A DNA stretch of 64,000 bases from Bradyrhizobium sp. WBOS07 (lineage in GTDB: Bacteria; Pseudomonadota; Alphaproteobacteria; Rhizobiales; Xanthobacteraceae): the NCBI RefSeq assembly GCF_024585165.1, contig NZ_CP029008.1, forward strand, positions 868,001 through 932,000. Reading direction: 5' to 3'. The position numbers and the translations under genes are program-made. Below are positions 9,099 through 18,378 of this stretch, in pieces (within the stretch, counting starts at the first letter, position 1; every line of letters starts with the position of its first letter). The notes below the pieces were generated by a model, which did no database searches, was not told the origin of the DNA, and was given only the letters and a program-made list of their open reading frames with translations.

Positions 9099-10075
9099 TT
9101 GCCGAGCATCAGGGCGAGCACGGCTCCGATGGCGAGGCCGCCGAGCGCCAACATCATCATCAGCCGCTCGGTATCCACAATCGTCGCATTGGCGCTCGCT
9201 TCGATGCGCTGCTGATCCGCAGTCAGCTCCGACCGCAGCTCGTCCGAGAGCTTGAGGATGGTCGCCGCGGTCTTGGTCATCTCGCCGTTCAGCTTGACGA
9301 TGATCTTCACGTTCTCCGACAGCTTGGTGAAGGAGCTGCGGTACTGCTTCAGCAGATTGCCGATCTCGGTCACGCGGTCGGTGATCTTCTGGTCGTTGGC
9401 ATAGATCGAGACCAGCAGCGTCTCCAGGAATTTGACGCGGGCGATCACGCCATCGGCGGTCTTGGGCTCCGGCTTGGCGACGAAGGCGCTGACCGAGGTG
9501 GAGACCGCCAGATATTGCGAGGTGATGTCCTTGGCCGTGGTCTGGACCGAGGCCAGCCCCGCCAGCGCGGCAGTATCGGCGAGATCGTCGAACTTGAACC
9601 GGATCTTGTTGCCGACGCTGTTGAGCTCGTCGGCCGCGATCTTGTTGTTGGCACGCGTCAGCGTGATGATCTCTCCGAACACCTTCGTGAATCGCTGGAA
9701 TTCGGCCTCGAGCTTGCCGACCTGCTCGCGGCGCGCGGCGCCGGTCGTGGCGGCGACCGACTTGGCGATGGCGCCCTTCAGATTTTCTTCGGCGGCCTTG
9801 GCTGCGGTCTCGTCGTCCGCCGCCCCGGTCAGGGTGTAGGCCCGGGCCAATCCTTGATAGGCGATCAGTTCGCGATCGACCGTCCGCGCGAGGTCGGCTT
9901 CCGAGACGCTGGTGCGATAGGAGGCCACGGCGCCGGCAATCCGCTCGAAGCCGAAATAGGCGAAGGCCATGCTGACGGCGAGGATGGCCAGCACCGCCAC
10001 GAAGCCGAGGATGATTTTTGCGCGAAACCGCAGAGTTGGCAGCTTCGATTGGTTCGACTTCGACTTGACCGACAT
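8042..10075 (-). CDS. Methyl-accepting chemotaxis protein (copy 1)
   Basis: 677 aa from the ATG at 10075, which has GGGGGA directly before it. A short basic N-terminus is followed by transmembrane helix 1 ([19 protein letters not shown]). Then comes a ~280-residue helical periplasmic sensor, transmembrane helix 2 ([14 protein letters not shown]), a HAMP domain starting at GISRPM, and the cytoplasmic signalling hairpin with its tip around [19 protein letters not shown]. It would report an extracellular cue to CheA/CheW. No CheR-binding pentapeptide is at the C-terminus (it ends MGNIRAA). From GISRPM to the end it is residue-for-residue identical to the next receptor, while the sensor halves differ. 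Confidence 0.93.
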   Translation of the reverse strand: MSVKSKSNQSKLPTLRFRAKIILGFVAVLAILAVSMAFAYFGFERIAGAVASYRTSVSEADLARTVDRELIAYQGLARAYTLTGAADDETAAKAAEENLKGAIAKSVAATTGAARREQVGKLEAEFQRFTKVFGEIITLTRANNKIAADELNSVGNKIRFKFDDLADTAALAGLASVQTTAKDITSQYLAVSTSVSAFVAKPEPKTADGVIARVKFLETLLVSIYANDQKITDRVTEIGNLLKQYRSSFTKLSENVKIIVKLNGEMTKTAATILKLSDELRSELTADQQRIEASANATIVDTERLMMMLALGGLAIGAVLALMLGNGISRPMIAMCKAMRELASGNFDVVLPGLGRKDEIGEMAGAVEEFKVQAVAKAERDAAASEVQNREQAASRRAELIRFADDFESAVGAIVSNVSASAVQLESAASTLTRTAETTQSLSSQVAGVSEQASSNMQSVATATEELSASVEEIGRQVRDSSRIAEAAVVQAKETDGRIGKLSHAAQQIGEVVKLITAIAEQTNLLALNATIEAARAGEAGRGFAVVASEVKSLASQTAKATDEISSHIAGMQGATAESVAAIKEIGATIGQISSISTSIASAVEQQGAATQEIARSVQTVAQGTQTAATDIGQVNRGAAETGSASEEVLHSAKTLSSESTRLRAELDRFMGNIRAA

Positions 10076-10486
10076 TCCCCCACCCCATTCCATTCGCGGA
10101 AAACCAGGCGCAGCCCGAGAGCAGCCCGCTCCCTGACTCGCACGCACGGTAATCGGCAAAGGATAAGCTGTGGTAAATTTATGGCGCCACAACTGGCAGT
10201 TAGGTGACGCAGGGAATTTGTTAAGGCGGGCTTTCTCGCGCCGCTACAATTGAAGGGCCGGCGTGCAAACCCTCCACCGTCGTCCCGGACGAGCGAAGCG
10301 AAGATCCGGGATCCATAACCACAGGGAGTGATTTGGCGAAGACTCGGAGTTATCTGCTCCCTCCACAAGCACGTTCTTGGAGTATGGGTCCCGGATCTAC
10401 GCGCGCCTTAAGGGCGCGCTTGTCCGGGACGACAGTGGAGGATGGAGCGATAGCGGAGCGTCTAACTCGCAACGAACCCGAGCAGC
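10076..10486. other. Gap between the two chemoreceptor genes
   Basis: It holds the leader of receptor 1, the palindromic repeat 10271-10441, and the 3' part of duplicated block B. No gene is supported. The short translated stretches here are repeat-derived. Confidence 0.6.
10271..10441. repeat. Long imperfect palindromic repeat, second copy
   Basis: Arms at 10271-10290 (CCTCCACCGTCGTCCCGGAC) and 10422-10441 pair with one mismatch. Inner arms centred on GGGTCCCGGATC are also present. The right half matches that of the 7796-7990 element with three base differences. Confidence 0.7.
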
Positions 10487-11543
10487 TTACGCCGCCCTGA
10501 TATTCCCCATGAAGCGGTCGAGCTCGGCGCGCAGGCGGGTGCTTTCGGACGACAGCGTCTTGGCCGAGTGCAGCACCTCCTCCGAGGCCGAGCCGGTCTC
10601 GGCGGCGCCGCGGTTGACCTGGCCGATATCGGTGGCCGCGGTCTGGGTGCCCTGCGCCACGGTCTGGACGCTGCGCGCGATCTCCTGCGTCGCCGCGCCC
10701 TGCTGCTCGACCGCGCTGGCGATCGACGTCGAGATCGACGAGATCTGGCCGATGGTCGCCCCGATCTCCTTGATCGCGGCAACCGATTCGGCGGTGGCGC
10801 CCTGCATGCCCGCGATGTGCGAGGAGATCTCGTCCGTCGCCTTCGCGGTCTGGCTCGCCAGCGACTTCACCTCACTGGCGACCACGGCAAAGCCGCGCCC
10901 GGCTTCACCGGCGCGCGCCGCCTCGATGGTGGCGTTGAGCGCCAGAAGATTGGTCTGCTCGGCGATCGCCGTGATCAGCTTGACCACTTCGCCGATCTGC
11001 TGGGCCGCATGCGAGAGCTTTCCGATGCGCCCGTCGGTCTCCTTGGCCTGGACCACGGCAGCCTCGGCAATGCGGCTGGAATCGCGGACCTGGCGGCCGA
11101 TCTCCTCGACCGAGGCGGACAGCTCCTCGGTCGCGGTGGCGACCGACTGCATGTTGGAGGAGGCCTGCTCGGAGACGCCGGCGACCTGGCTCGACAGGCT
11201 CTGGGTGGTTTCGGCGGTGCGGGTCAACGTGGAGGCCGCCGATTCCAGCTGCACGGCCGAGGCCGAGACGTTGGAGACGATGGCGCCGACCGCGCTCTCG
11301 AAATCGTCGGCGAAGCGGATCAACTCGGCGCGGCGGCTTGCGGCCTGCTCCCGGTTCTGGACCTCGCTGGCGGCAGCGTCGCGCTCGGCCTTGGCCACGG
11401 CTTGAACCTTGAACTCCTCGACCGCGCCGGCCATCTCGCCGATCTCGTCCTTGCGGCCGAGGCCCGGCAGCACGACGTCGAAATTACCCGAGGCGAGCTC
11501 CCGCATCGCCTTGCACATCGCGATCATCGGACGCGAGATGCCG
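10379..11543. repeat. Duplicated 1.17-kb block, copy B
   Basis: Partner of 7934-9098. Identity ends abruptly just before the HAMP junction, at the codons preceding GISRPM, and on the other side inside the palindromic repeat. Confidence 0.9.
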
Positions 11544-12526
11544 GTACCGAGCACGAAGGCGAGAAACGCGCCGAGCAGCGTGCCGCCAACGGCGAGGATT
11601 AGAACCAGCCGCTCGGTCCGCCCGATGGTCGCTTCCGACTCCGAGTCGAGCCGTTGCTGTTCGGCGACGAGGTCCGCCTTCATGGCACTTGCGCCTTGCA
11701 GGATCGCACCGGCCGAGCCGCTCATCTCGGTGACGAGGTCGTCGACCAGCTTGGCTTTCGCGATCAGCTTTTCCAGCGCGTCGCGATAGGCGGCGAGAAG
11801 CGCCTTGGCCTCCTTCAGGCCGGCGACAACCTTTTCGTCCATGGAATAGACCGCGCCGAGCGAGTTCTCGACGAACTTCAGCCGCGCCATCGCGCTTGCC
11901 CCGACGGCCTGGTCCGAGTTGAGGATGAAGTTGCTCGCGGCTGCACTCGCGGTCTGGAATTGGGCGTTGACCTGCTTGGTGCCGAATTCGATCGCCTGCG
12001 CCTCGGAGTCGGAGGCGTTGTTGCCGATGTCGTCGAGCTTGTATTTCAGCAGGTTGGCGTTGCGCTGAAGCTGATTCTGGACCAGGAGCGCGCTGTCACG
12101 CTTGGCTTGCAGGATCTTGGCGAAGGTCGCCGAGAAGTTGGAGAATTCCTTCGCGAGCTTGTTGAGACTCTCCAGCCGCGCCGGGTTCTTGGCATTCTTG
12201 ATGGCCTGATTGATCGCATCCTTAAGGCTGGCCTCGGCGTCCAACGCCGCCTTGGCGTCGTCCTCCTTGCCGGTCACCACGAAATAGCGGGCCGCCGAAC
12301 GATAGCCGAGCAGCTCGCGATCGATATTGCGGGCGAGATCGGCCTCGGAGACGCTGCTGCGGTAGGATCCTACGCCTTCAGAAACGCGCTCGAAGCCGAA
12401 ATAGGCGAAGCCGAGGCTGACCGCGGAGATGGCGAGCACCACCGCAAAGCCCAGGATGATCTTGGCGCGGAACCTGAGCGTGGGAAATAGCGTGCGCTTC
12501 GACGGCGAATTGATACGCCCGGACAT
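10487..12526 (-). CDS. Methyl-accepting chemotaxis protein (copy 2)
   Basis: 679 aa from the ATG at 12526, preceded by GGGGGTGGGA; a longer open frame to 12730 has no good start. The layout matches copy 1: transmembrane helix 1 ([19 protein letters not shown]), a helical sensor of about 280 residues, transmembrane helix 2 ([18 protein letters not shown]), HAMP and the signalling hairpin. The sensor resembles copy 1 near the membrane ([22 protein letters not shown]) but differs in between, so the ligands probably differ. The C-terminal 351 residues are identical to copy 1. Both lie on the minus strand, each after its own leader. Confidence 0.93.
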   Translation of the reverse strand: MSGRINSPSKRTLFPTLRFRAKIILGFAVVLAISAVSLGFAYFGFERVSEGVGSYRSSVSEADLARNIDRELLGYRSAARYFVVTGKEDDAKAALDAEASLKDAINQAIKNAKNPARLESLNKLAKEFSNFSATFAKILQAKRDSALLVQNQLQRNANLLKYKLDDIGNNASDSEAQAIEFGTKQVNAQFQTASAAASNFILNSDQAVGASAMARLKFVENSLGAVYSMDEKVVAGLKEAKALLAAYRDALEKLIAKAKLVDDLVTEMSGSAGAILQGASAMKADLVAEQQRLDSESEATIGRTERLVLILAVGGTLLGAFLAFVLGTGISRPMIAMCKAMRELASGNFDVVLPGLGRKDEIGEMAGAVEEFKVQAVAKAERDAAASEVQNREQAASRRAELIRFADDFESAVGAIVSNVSASAVQLESAASTLTRTAETTQSLSSQVAGVSEQASSNMQSVATATEELSASVEEIGRQVRDSSRIAEAAVVQAKETDGRIGKLSHAAQQIGEVVKLITAIAEQTNLLALNATIEAARAGEAGRGFAVVASEVKSLASQTAKATDEISSHIAGMQGATAESVAAIKEIGATIGQISSISTSIASAVEQQGAATQEIARSVQTVAQGTQTAATDIGQVNRGAAETGSASEEVLHSAKTLSSESTRLRAELDRFMGNIRAA

Positions 12527-12769
12527 TCCCACCCCCAGATCGGTTCTTGCAAAGTGCAGCACGGCCGGGAGCAGCCCCGCCCGACCCGGGATGAAAATTA
12601 GGGCAGATTCGTCAAGGGGCGGTAAATTCCCGCCCGAAGGTCGCCGGTCGCGGACACACGTTCCGCGGATTCGGCCGCAATGTTGCGACCAGACGAAAAA
12701 GGCCATACTCTTTGGGCACTTGTCAGGCACTCGGCATCAGACCGGGCGGGTCCTTCAGGGAGAAACGGA

Positions 12770-13936
12770 GTGGGGCAAACCGACTTTCGGTTTGGCGGTG
12801 CGGCCGGCGTTGCCGTCGCGAAGTCGAAGGCCGCGGGCGTCGCGCAAGCCGTTGCCGACCTCGCCGCTCAGCTGCCATCCGAGGAGCTGGCGCTCATCCT
12901 GCTGTTCCTCTCCCCATGCTACGATCCGCACCAATTCATCGCGGAGATCAGCCGGCAATTCGACGGCACCCAGGTCTGCGGTTGCACCACGGCGGGCGAG
13001 CTGGCGCCCGACGGCTGGGACGAGAACAGCGTCGTTGCTCTCGCCTTCAGCCGCGCCGACTTCTCGGCCGTGGTGCGGCCGATTCTCAATCTCGACGGTT
13101 TTCGCGTTGAGGACGGCCGCAGGATCGGCACCGAGCTTCGGCAGGAATTGCTGCGGGAATCGTCACAGGGCGAACGCGGAAATCCGTTCGGCCTGGTTCT
13201 GATCGACGGCTTGTGCCGCCGCGAAGAAGCCGTGATGTCCGCGATCTATGCCTCGCTCGACGACATTCCCATCGTCGGGGGATCTGCGGGCGACGGCATG
13301 CGCTTCGAGCGCACCTGGGTGTTTTTCGACGGCAAGGCCTACACCAATGCCGCCCTGCTGATCCTGTTGAGCACGTCGCTGCCGTTCCGGGTCTTCAAGT
13401 GTGACAATTTCGAACCGCGGCCCCAGAAGATGGTGGTCACCGAGGCCGACACCGAGAATCGAACCGTCAGGGAGCTGAACGCCGAGCCCGCGGCCGAGGA
13501 ATATTCCCGCGTCGTCGGGATCATGGACGAAAAGCTCGACCCGTTCTCGTTCGCTTCGCATCCCGTTCTGGTCCGGGTCGGCGGCTCCTATTACGCCCGC
13601 TCGATCCAGCGCGTCGAACCGGACGGCTCGCTGCACTTCTTCTGCGCCATCGACGAAGGCATGGTGCTGACGGCGGCGACGTCGCGCAGCCTGGTCGGCA
13701 CGACGCGCGAGGCCTTCGCGGAGACGCGCGACCAGATCGGCGAGGTCTCGCTCTATATCGGTTTCGAATGCCTGCTGCGCCGGCTCGACGCCGAGCAGCA
13801 CCAGCTCGCCCGCGACATGTCCGAGCTCTACCGCCAGAATCGCGTCGTCGGCTTTCATACCTACGGCGAGCAGTTCGGCTCGATGCACGTGAACCAGACC
13901 TTCACCGGCGTCGCCATCGGCAGGCGTCCCGCGTGA
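12770..13936 (+). CDS. FIST-domain sensor protein (NosP-like)
   Basis: 388 aa from a GTG with AGGGAGA upstream. The FIST N-terminal domain is seen as ILLFLSPCYDPHQFIAEI, GTQVCGCTTAGELAPDG and NSVVALAFSRADF. The FIST C-terminal domain covers the second half, including GRRPA at the end. FIST proteins sense small ligands; some (NosP) bind haem and nitric oxide and control a partner kinase. The stop overlaps the kinase start by four bases (GTGA), so the two are translationally coupled and very likely work as a pair. No transmembrane segment is present, so it is cytoplasmic. The NO role is family inference; the haem ligand is not identifiable here. Confidence 0.85.
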   Translation: MGQTDFRFGGAAGVAVAKSKAAGVAQAVADLAAQLPSEELALILLFLSPCYDPHQFIAEISRQFDGTQVCGCTTAGELAPDGWDENSVVALAFSRADFSAVVRPILNLDGFRVEDGRRIGTELRQELLRESSQGERGNPFGLVLIDGLCRREEAVMSAIYASLDDIPIVGGSAGDGMRFERTWVFFDGKAYTNAALLILLSTSLPFRVFKCDNFEPRPQKMVVTEADTENRTVRELNAEPAAEEYSRVVGIMDEKLDPFSFASHPVLVRVGGSYYARSIQRVEPDGSLHFFCAIDEGMVLTAATSRSLVGTTREAFAETRDQIGEVSLYIGFECLLRRLDAEQHQLARDMSELYRQNRVVGFHTYGEQFGSMHVNQTFTGVAIGRRPA

Positions 13937-15291
13937 CCGGGCCGTGGCAGGACCCCGATGCGGTCGAGCAGCTGCAGCGGGAAGCCGCGAAGCTGAAGAA
14001 GATCAATGCCGCGCTGATGTCGCGCGTCGAGCGCTCGATGGACCAGCAGCTCAACGCCTTCTCGCTGTTCGAGACCGCCATCGCGCTCGACCGGCAGGTC
14101 CGGGACCGGACCTACCAGTTGCGCGAGGCGCTGCATTCGATCGAACGCGCCAATGAGGGTCTGTATCGCGCCAAGCAGCAGGCCGAGGCCGCCAGCTCGC
14201 TCAAATCGTCCGTCCTGATCTCGGTCACCCACGATCTGCTGCAGCCGCTGAACGCGGCGCGCCTGACGCTGTCGGCGCTGGCCGAGATGATGGAGGCGCA
14301 GGACGCGGGCCTGCTGATCGATCAGGTCGACCGCTCGCTGGTGACGCTGGAGGATCTGTTGCGCTCGTTGCTGGAGATCGCCAAGCTCGATGCGGGCGCG
14401 CTCAGGCCCGACGTGCGTCCGCTGGCGCTGGCGCCGCTGTTCGAGCAGCTTCGCAACGAATTCGCGCCGCTCGCTGCGCGGCAAGGCCTGTCCTTGCGCA
14501 TCCGCAGCGCGCCGGTCGCGGTGTCGTCGGACGCGATGATGCTGCGGCGCGTGCTGCAAAATCTGCTCGCCAATGCCATCCGCTACACCCGCAGCGGCGG
14601 CGTCGTGATGGGGTGCAGGCGACGGGGCGACCGCATCTGCGTCCAGGTCTCCGACACCGGGCCGGGAATCGCGCAGACGCAACAGGAGGCCATCTTTCGC
14701 GAATTCCAGCGCGGCGAAGCCAGCGCGACCGACCAGGCCGGCTTCGGGCTCGGTCTCTCCATCGTTCGCCGCTTCGCAACCGTGCTCGGACACGAGGTGC
14801 GGCTGTCGTCGCAGGTCGGCAAGGGATCGACGTTCGTCCTCGAGCTCGAGCCGGCCGATCTCGCCGAGGTCAGCGACGAGGTGCACGAGCCCAAGCTCAG
14901 CGAACGTCAATATGGCGGGCTCGAAGGCGCCAAGATCCTGCTGGTCGAGAACGATCCGTCCGGCTCCGAGGCCATGGCCGCCCTGCTGGAAGGGTGGGGA
15001 TGCGACGTCGCGACCACGCCCTCGGCTGCGGACGCGCTGCTGCGCCTCAGCGAGCTGGGCGGAGCGCCCGACGCGGTCATCGCCGATCTTCATCTCGATC
15101 ACGGCGAGAGCGGATTGTCGGCGATCGCCGACATCCGGGCGCAGCTGAAGCTCGACGTGCCCGCGATGATCATCACCGCCGATTATTCCGAGAAGGCCGC
15201 CAAGCAAGCGAGCCTCTCCGGCCTCGAAGTCTTGAAGAAGCCGGTCAAGCCCGCCGAGATGCGCGCGCTGTTATCGTTCCTGCTGAGCTAG
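13933..15291 (+). CDS. Hybrid histidine kinase, FIST partner (NahK-like)
   Basis: 452 aa, GTG start inside the FIST stop codon. Residues 1-90 are a charged coiled coil without a transmembrane helix or obvious PAS domain, so the sensor input probably comes from the FIST protein. The phospho-acceptor is His100 in SVTHDLLQPLNA. The ATPase domain has the N box (ANAIRYT, Asn214), G1 box DTGPGI (241-246) and G2 box GFGLGLS (270-276). A C-terminal receiver has Asp385 (VIADLHLD) and the conserved lysine in LKKPVKP. All catalytic residues look intact. NahK proteins of pseudomonads usually have a PAS domain, which this one lacks. Likely targets are the two response regulators encoded next door. Confidence 0.88.
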   Translation: MTGPWQDPDAVEQLQREAAKLKKINAALMSRVERSMDQQLNAFSLFETAIALDRQVRDRTYQLREALHSIERANEGLYRAKQQAEAASSLKSSVLISVTHDLLQPLNAARLTLSALAEMMEAQDAGLLIDQVDRSLVTLEDLLRSLLEIAKLDAGALRPDVRPLALAPLFEQLRNEFAPLAARQGLSLRIRSAPVAVSSDAMMLRRVLQNLLANAIRYTRSGGVVMGCRRRGDRICVQVSDTGPGIAQTQQEAIFREFQRGEASATDQAGFGLGLSIVRRFATVLGHEVRLSSQVGKGSTFVLELEPADLAEVSDEVHEPKLSERQYGGLEGAKILLVENDPSGSEAMAALLEGWGCDVATTPSAADALLRLSELGGAPDAVIADLHLDHGESGLSAIADIRAQLKLDVPAMIITADYSEKAAKQASLSGLEVLKKPVKPAEMRALLSFLLS

Positions 15292-15316
15292 CGCCGCACG
15301 GACGCGCTCACTCAAA

Positions 15317-15344
15317 TATCGAAAAACAACCCCATGCACAGTAG
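15317..15344. repeat. Short dispersed repeat, copy 1
   Basis: A 28-base unit containing ACAACCCCATGCACAGTAG lies between the convergent kinase and response-regulator genes. A copy with one base fewer is at 49662-49688, also between convergent genes. It is not palindromic. Confidence 0.6.
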
Positions 15345-15439
15345 CGGTAATAAATTACATGCCGCCAATGGCATGACTTGTTTGTCCACTCACCGAGGTA
15401 GTGGCACCGGCCTGCGACACGGGACCGGTGAAATCCGCA

Positions 15440-16135
15440 TCACTGCTGATCCGACTGTGCGCGATCGTGCTTGGCCCGATTCCCGTCGCTCGCCAGCGTC
15501 GCGAAATCGATTCGGGACATCTCGACGATCGCCTTGGTGCGGCTCACGACGTTCAGCTTGCGCAGGATGTCCGAGACATGGACCTTCACGGTGGTCTCGG
15601 AAATCTTCAGCTCATAGGCGATCTGCTTGTTCTGAAGACCGCGCTTGAGCATTTCCAGGACCCGCAATTGCTGCGGCGTCAGGTCATGCAGCCGCTTCAG
15701 CAGATCATGGGCCGGACTTGGGGCCCGCTGCGGCCGCAATGCGCGATAGGCATCCGGAAGACAGACGAGACCCTGCAGCGCCTCGCCGATCGACTGGGCC
15801 AGTTCCTGCTTGGAGCAGGATTTGAAGATGTAACCGGCGACGCCCAGCGACAGCGCGCCGGAGATGATTCTGGGATCCTGATGTCCCGACACGATGACGA
15901 CGGGGACCTTCGGGAAGGCCTTGCGGATGCGAACGATGCCTGAGAGGCCGGTCGTGCCCGGCATCGACAGATCAAGCAGCAGGAGATCGAGCTCGGCACC
16001 CGCGGACAGCTGCTCCAGCGCTCCGTCGACCGAAGTCGCCTGCAGGATCTCGGCTCCGGGCGCCACCATTTGCAGCGCGCCTTCGAGCGCCTCGCGAAAC
16101 AACGGATGGTCTTCGACAATCAGAAATCGGGTCAC
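15440..16135 (-). CDS. LuxR/NarL-type response regulator 1
   Basis: 231 aa. Receiver domain at residues 1-120 with acidic pocket VEDH, phospho-acceptor Asp55 (LLLLDLSMPG) and lysine in IFKSCSK. The DNA-binding LuxR helix-turn-helix is at about 145-205 (LTPQQLRVLEMLKRG, NKQIAYELKISETTVKVHV). It is convergent with the FIST/kinase genes and in the same orientation as a second, paralogous regulator and the PQQ-dehydrogenase genes. That makes it a likely target of the kinase and regulator of the dehydrogenase, by analogy with AgmR/ErbR-type regulators of ethanol oxidation in Pseudomonas. The gene link is seen; the regulatory link is inferred. Confidence 0.88.
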   Translation of the reverse strand: MTRFLIVEDHPLFREALEGALQMVAPGAEILQATSVDGALEQLSAGAELDLLLLDLSMPGTTGLSGIVRIRKAFPKVPVVIVSGHQDPRIISGALSLGVAGYIFKSCSKQELAQSIGEALQGLVCLPDAYRALRPQRAPSPAHDLLKRLHDLTPQQLRVLEMLKRGLQNKQIAYELKISETTVKVHVSDILRKLNVVSRTKAIVEMSRIDFATLASDGNRAKHDRAQSDQQ

Positions 16136-16247
16136 GCGTCAGCCATCCTCAAAACGTTGCCGGATGTCGAGCTTGGTCCGAGACTGTAGCGGCCGGCGCG
16201 CGCCGGCTTGATCGAGGTCAACAACGGCAAGACCGATCCAAGGCCGA

Positions 16248-16934
16248 TCATTGCGGCCTGCCGCGGTCGGCCCGCGCATAGGGCCGGTTCCTGGGGTCGG
16301 GCAGGTCCATCTTGCCGATCTCGATGATCGCCTTGTTGCGGCTGAACAGACCGAGCTTGCGCAGGATCTCGGTGATGTGCGCCTTGACCGTGGATTCGGC
16401 GAGCTGCAGCTCCTGCGCGATCTGCCGGTTCGGGTAGCCGCGGCGCAGCAGGTCCAGAACCCGGATCTGCTGCGGCGTGAGCTCGCGGAGCTTGACCTCG
16501 AGGGCCTTGCTGGTCTCGGCCTTGCGCCGCTGCGGCGTCGCCACGAAATCCCGCGGCACCGACACCGATCCTGAGAGCACGCCCTCGATCGAGGCGGCCA
16601 GCTCGCGCTTCGACGTCGACTTCGGCAGGTAGCCGGCCGCGCCGAGCGCCAGCGCTTCGCGGACCACGTGCTGGTCCTCCTCGCTCGATACGATGGCGAC
16701 CGGCAGGCGCGGATAGGTTTCGCGCAAGCGGAGGAAACCGGAGAAGCCGGTCGCATCCGGCAGCGACAGATCGAGCAGCGCAAGGTCGATCCCCTGTTCG
16801 GCCGACAGGATGTCCAGCGCGTCCTCGATCGACATCGCCTCCAGGATGCGGGCCTCCGGCAAGGCCAGCCGCACGGCGTTGCCCAGAGCTTCGCGAAACA
16901 GCGGATGATCGTCGATGATCAGGAAGCTGGCCAT
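16248..16934 (-). CDS. LuxR/NarL-type response regulator 2
   Basis: 228 aa from the ATG at 16934; the reading frame stays open to 17129 but without a convincing start. Receiver with IDDH, Asp55 (LALLDLSLPD) and lysine in LPKSTSK. LuxR helix-turn-helix with LTPQQIRVLDLLRRG and NRQIAQELQLAESTVKAHI. It is a close paralogue of the regulator at 15440-16135 (same MASFLI/MTRFLI start, same FSRNKAI/VSRTKAI end), so the pair arose by tandem duplication. It ends 112 bases from the start of regulator 1 and begins 114 bases after the end of the cytochrome fusion gene. Confidence 0.88.
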   Translation of the reverse strand: MASFLIIDDHPLFREALGNAVRLALPEARILEAMSIEDALDILSAEQGIDLALLDLSLPDATGFSGFLRLRETYPRLPVAIVSSEEDQHVVREALALGAAGYLPKSTSKRELAASIEGVLSGSVSVPRDFVATPQRRKAETSKALEVKLRELTPQQIRVLDLLRRGYPNRQIAQELQLAESTVKAHITEILRKLGLFSRNKAIIEIGKMDLPDPRNRPYARADRGRPQ

Positions 16935-17047
16935 GGCGCCTTCCAAAGGATCCGCCGCACCCGGCGGCGGCAGCGCACCCACCCGTGCCGGTCCGACGCC
17001 AGAGAGATGCAACATGGATGCTACCACATCTTGCCCGTCCCGTCCGT

Positions 17048-18238
17048 TCAGTCGTTCGATTCGACCTGCACCGTCAGCAGGAAGGAATAGATGCTGTCGA
17101 ACTGGTTGTCGGTGAAGACCTCCTTCCACGCCGGCATGCCCTTGGCCGGTCGCCCGTCATGCACGGTCCTCAGGAAGGTGTCGCGCATGTCGTCGCCGTA
17201 GCGGTGACGCAACAACCGCAGGTCGATCTTCCGCTCGCTCTGGATGGCGTCAGGGCCGTGGCAATGCCCACAGGTTCCGTTGAAGATCTCCTTGCCTGCA
17301 CGCGCAGTCTCCGCATTCGGCGCTGCTGCATCGCCCTTGGTCTCGGTCGCCACTACATTTGCGACCTGTCCTACGGCCGCGCCGGGCCCCGCTCCGGTCG
17401 TGGTTCCCGCCGCCACGGCCTCTGCCGTGCCGAAGCGGACCGGCTGCCCGGCCGGCAAGCCGTATTTCACCGCGAGACCGGCGATTGTCGTCTGAAGCGT
17501 CGGCAGGATCGCATCGACGCGATCGCGGAGCTCGGTCGATCCCTTCGCGAAGCCGATGGCGGCATCCCATGACAGGCCTTCGCCTTCGGTGAGCCGGATC
17601 TGATAGCGATCGTTGTAGACGGTCATGTTCAGCCAGCCGGCGACGGGCCCCCAGATGAAGGCGACGTCCGCCCGGCCCTGGTCGAGCGCCTGCATGGCCT
17701 CCTCGGGTGACAGCACGGTCACCTTCCGGATGTCGTCACGCGTCGCGAGCAGGTTTTGCGGCGTGCTGGCGTACTGGACGGCGACGCGCTTGCCTCTGAG
17801 GTCGTCCACGCCGCCGATCGCCTGACCTTTCGCGGCGACCAGCGCATAGCCCTCCTTCGCGATGGTGTCGGAGAAGATCACGGCCGGCCCCATGAAATCC
17901 TCGGAACGCGGCAAGCCGATCATGGCGTCGCATTGCCTGCCCAGCAGCGTGACCCGCACGGTCCGCTTGCCGAAATAGGATTTGTACCAGTCGTACGTGA
18001 TCGGTTGGCCGAGCGCCTGCGCCAGCGCCTGGCCGATTTCGACATAGAAGCCCGGCTGCGCCGGATTATCGCTCGAGAACGGCAGATTGGTCGGATCGGC
18101 GCACAGGCGGAACGGCTTCGTCTCGTCGGCATGAACGGCCGGGGCCGATGCAATCGTCGCGGAGATTGCGGCCCATGCGAGCCATCCCGCGATACTGTGA
18201 TGTCGGCGCTTGCCGTTCCCTGGATTGATCGGACGCAT
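17048..18238 (-). CDS. Fusion of quinoprotein-associated substrate-binding protein (XoxJ-like) and cytochrome c
   Basis: 396 aa with an N-terminal signal peptide ending near PAVHA-DE (residue 37). Residues ~40-270 form a family 3 periplasmic binding-protein fold of the type found beside PQQ dehydrogenases (FRLCADPTNLPFSSDN, GFYVEIGQALAQALG, RVAVQYASTPQ). After an Ala/Gly/Thr linker (~272-305) comes a monohaem cytochrome c: haem motif C323-GH-C326-H327 and a likely axial Met368 (AKGMPAW). In methylotrophs these are two proteins, XoxJ and XoxG, serving the lanthanide methanol dehydrogenase. Here they are one polypeptide. It follows the PQQ dehydrogenase on the same strand and is its probable periplasmic electron acceptor. 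Confidence 0.9.
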   Translation of the reverse strand: MRPINPGNGKRRHHSIAGWLAWAAISATIASAPAVHADETKPFRLCADPTNLPFSSDNPAQPGFYVEIGQALAQALGQPITYDWYKSYFGKRTVRVTLLGRQCDAMIGLPRSEDFMGPAVIFSDTIAKEGYALVAAKGQAIGGVDDLRGKRVAVQYASTPQNLLATRDDIRKVTVLSPEEAMQALDQGRADVAFIWGPVAGWLNMTVYNDRYQIRLTEGEGLSWDAAIGFAKGSTELRDRVDAILPTLQTTIAGLAVKYGLPAGQPVRFGTAEAVAAGTTTGAGPGAAVGQVANVVATETKGDAAAPNAETARAGKEIFNGTCGHCHGPDAIQSERKIDLRLLRHRYGDDMRDTFLRTVHDGRPAKGMPAWKEVFTDNQFDSIYSFLLTVQVESND

Positions 18239-18337
18239 CCTCGTCTCCGGCAGTTGGGAATGGGTGGATCAGGCGTTGCGGCGTGGGGTCTGAGCCAAGG
18301 TCAGACCGATGCCGTCGCCGCGCGATGTCGAGAAAGC

Positions 18338-18372
18338 GCGCGCGTATCCCGTCTCCTTCGGGATACGCGCGC
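18338..18372 (-). terminator. Strong hairpin after the PQQ dehydrogenase gene
   Basis: Two perfect 13-base arms (GCGCGCGTATCCC and its complement) enclose a 9-base loop and begin six bases after the dehydrogenase stop. Only a short pyrimidine run (CTTTCTC) follows on the minus strand. It may be a partial terminator or 3' stabiliser that sets dehydrogenase above cytochrome expression. Confidence 0.6.
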
Positions 18373-18378
18373 GAGTCG

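Noticed and set aside
7934..11543. A transposon carrying the chemoreceptor genes
   Set aside because: No transposase, terminal inverted repeats or target duplication; the block fits gene conversion after tandem duplication better.
18338..18372. A riboswitch between the dehydrogenase and cytochrome fusion genes
   Set aside because: Only a single simple hairpin is present, directly after a stop codon; no conserved riboswitch core is visible.
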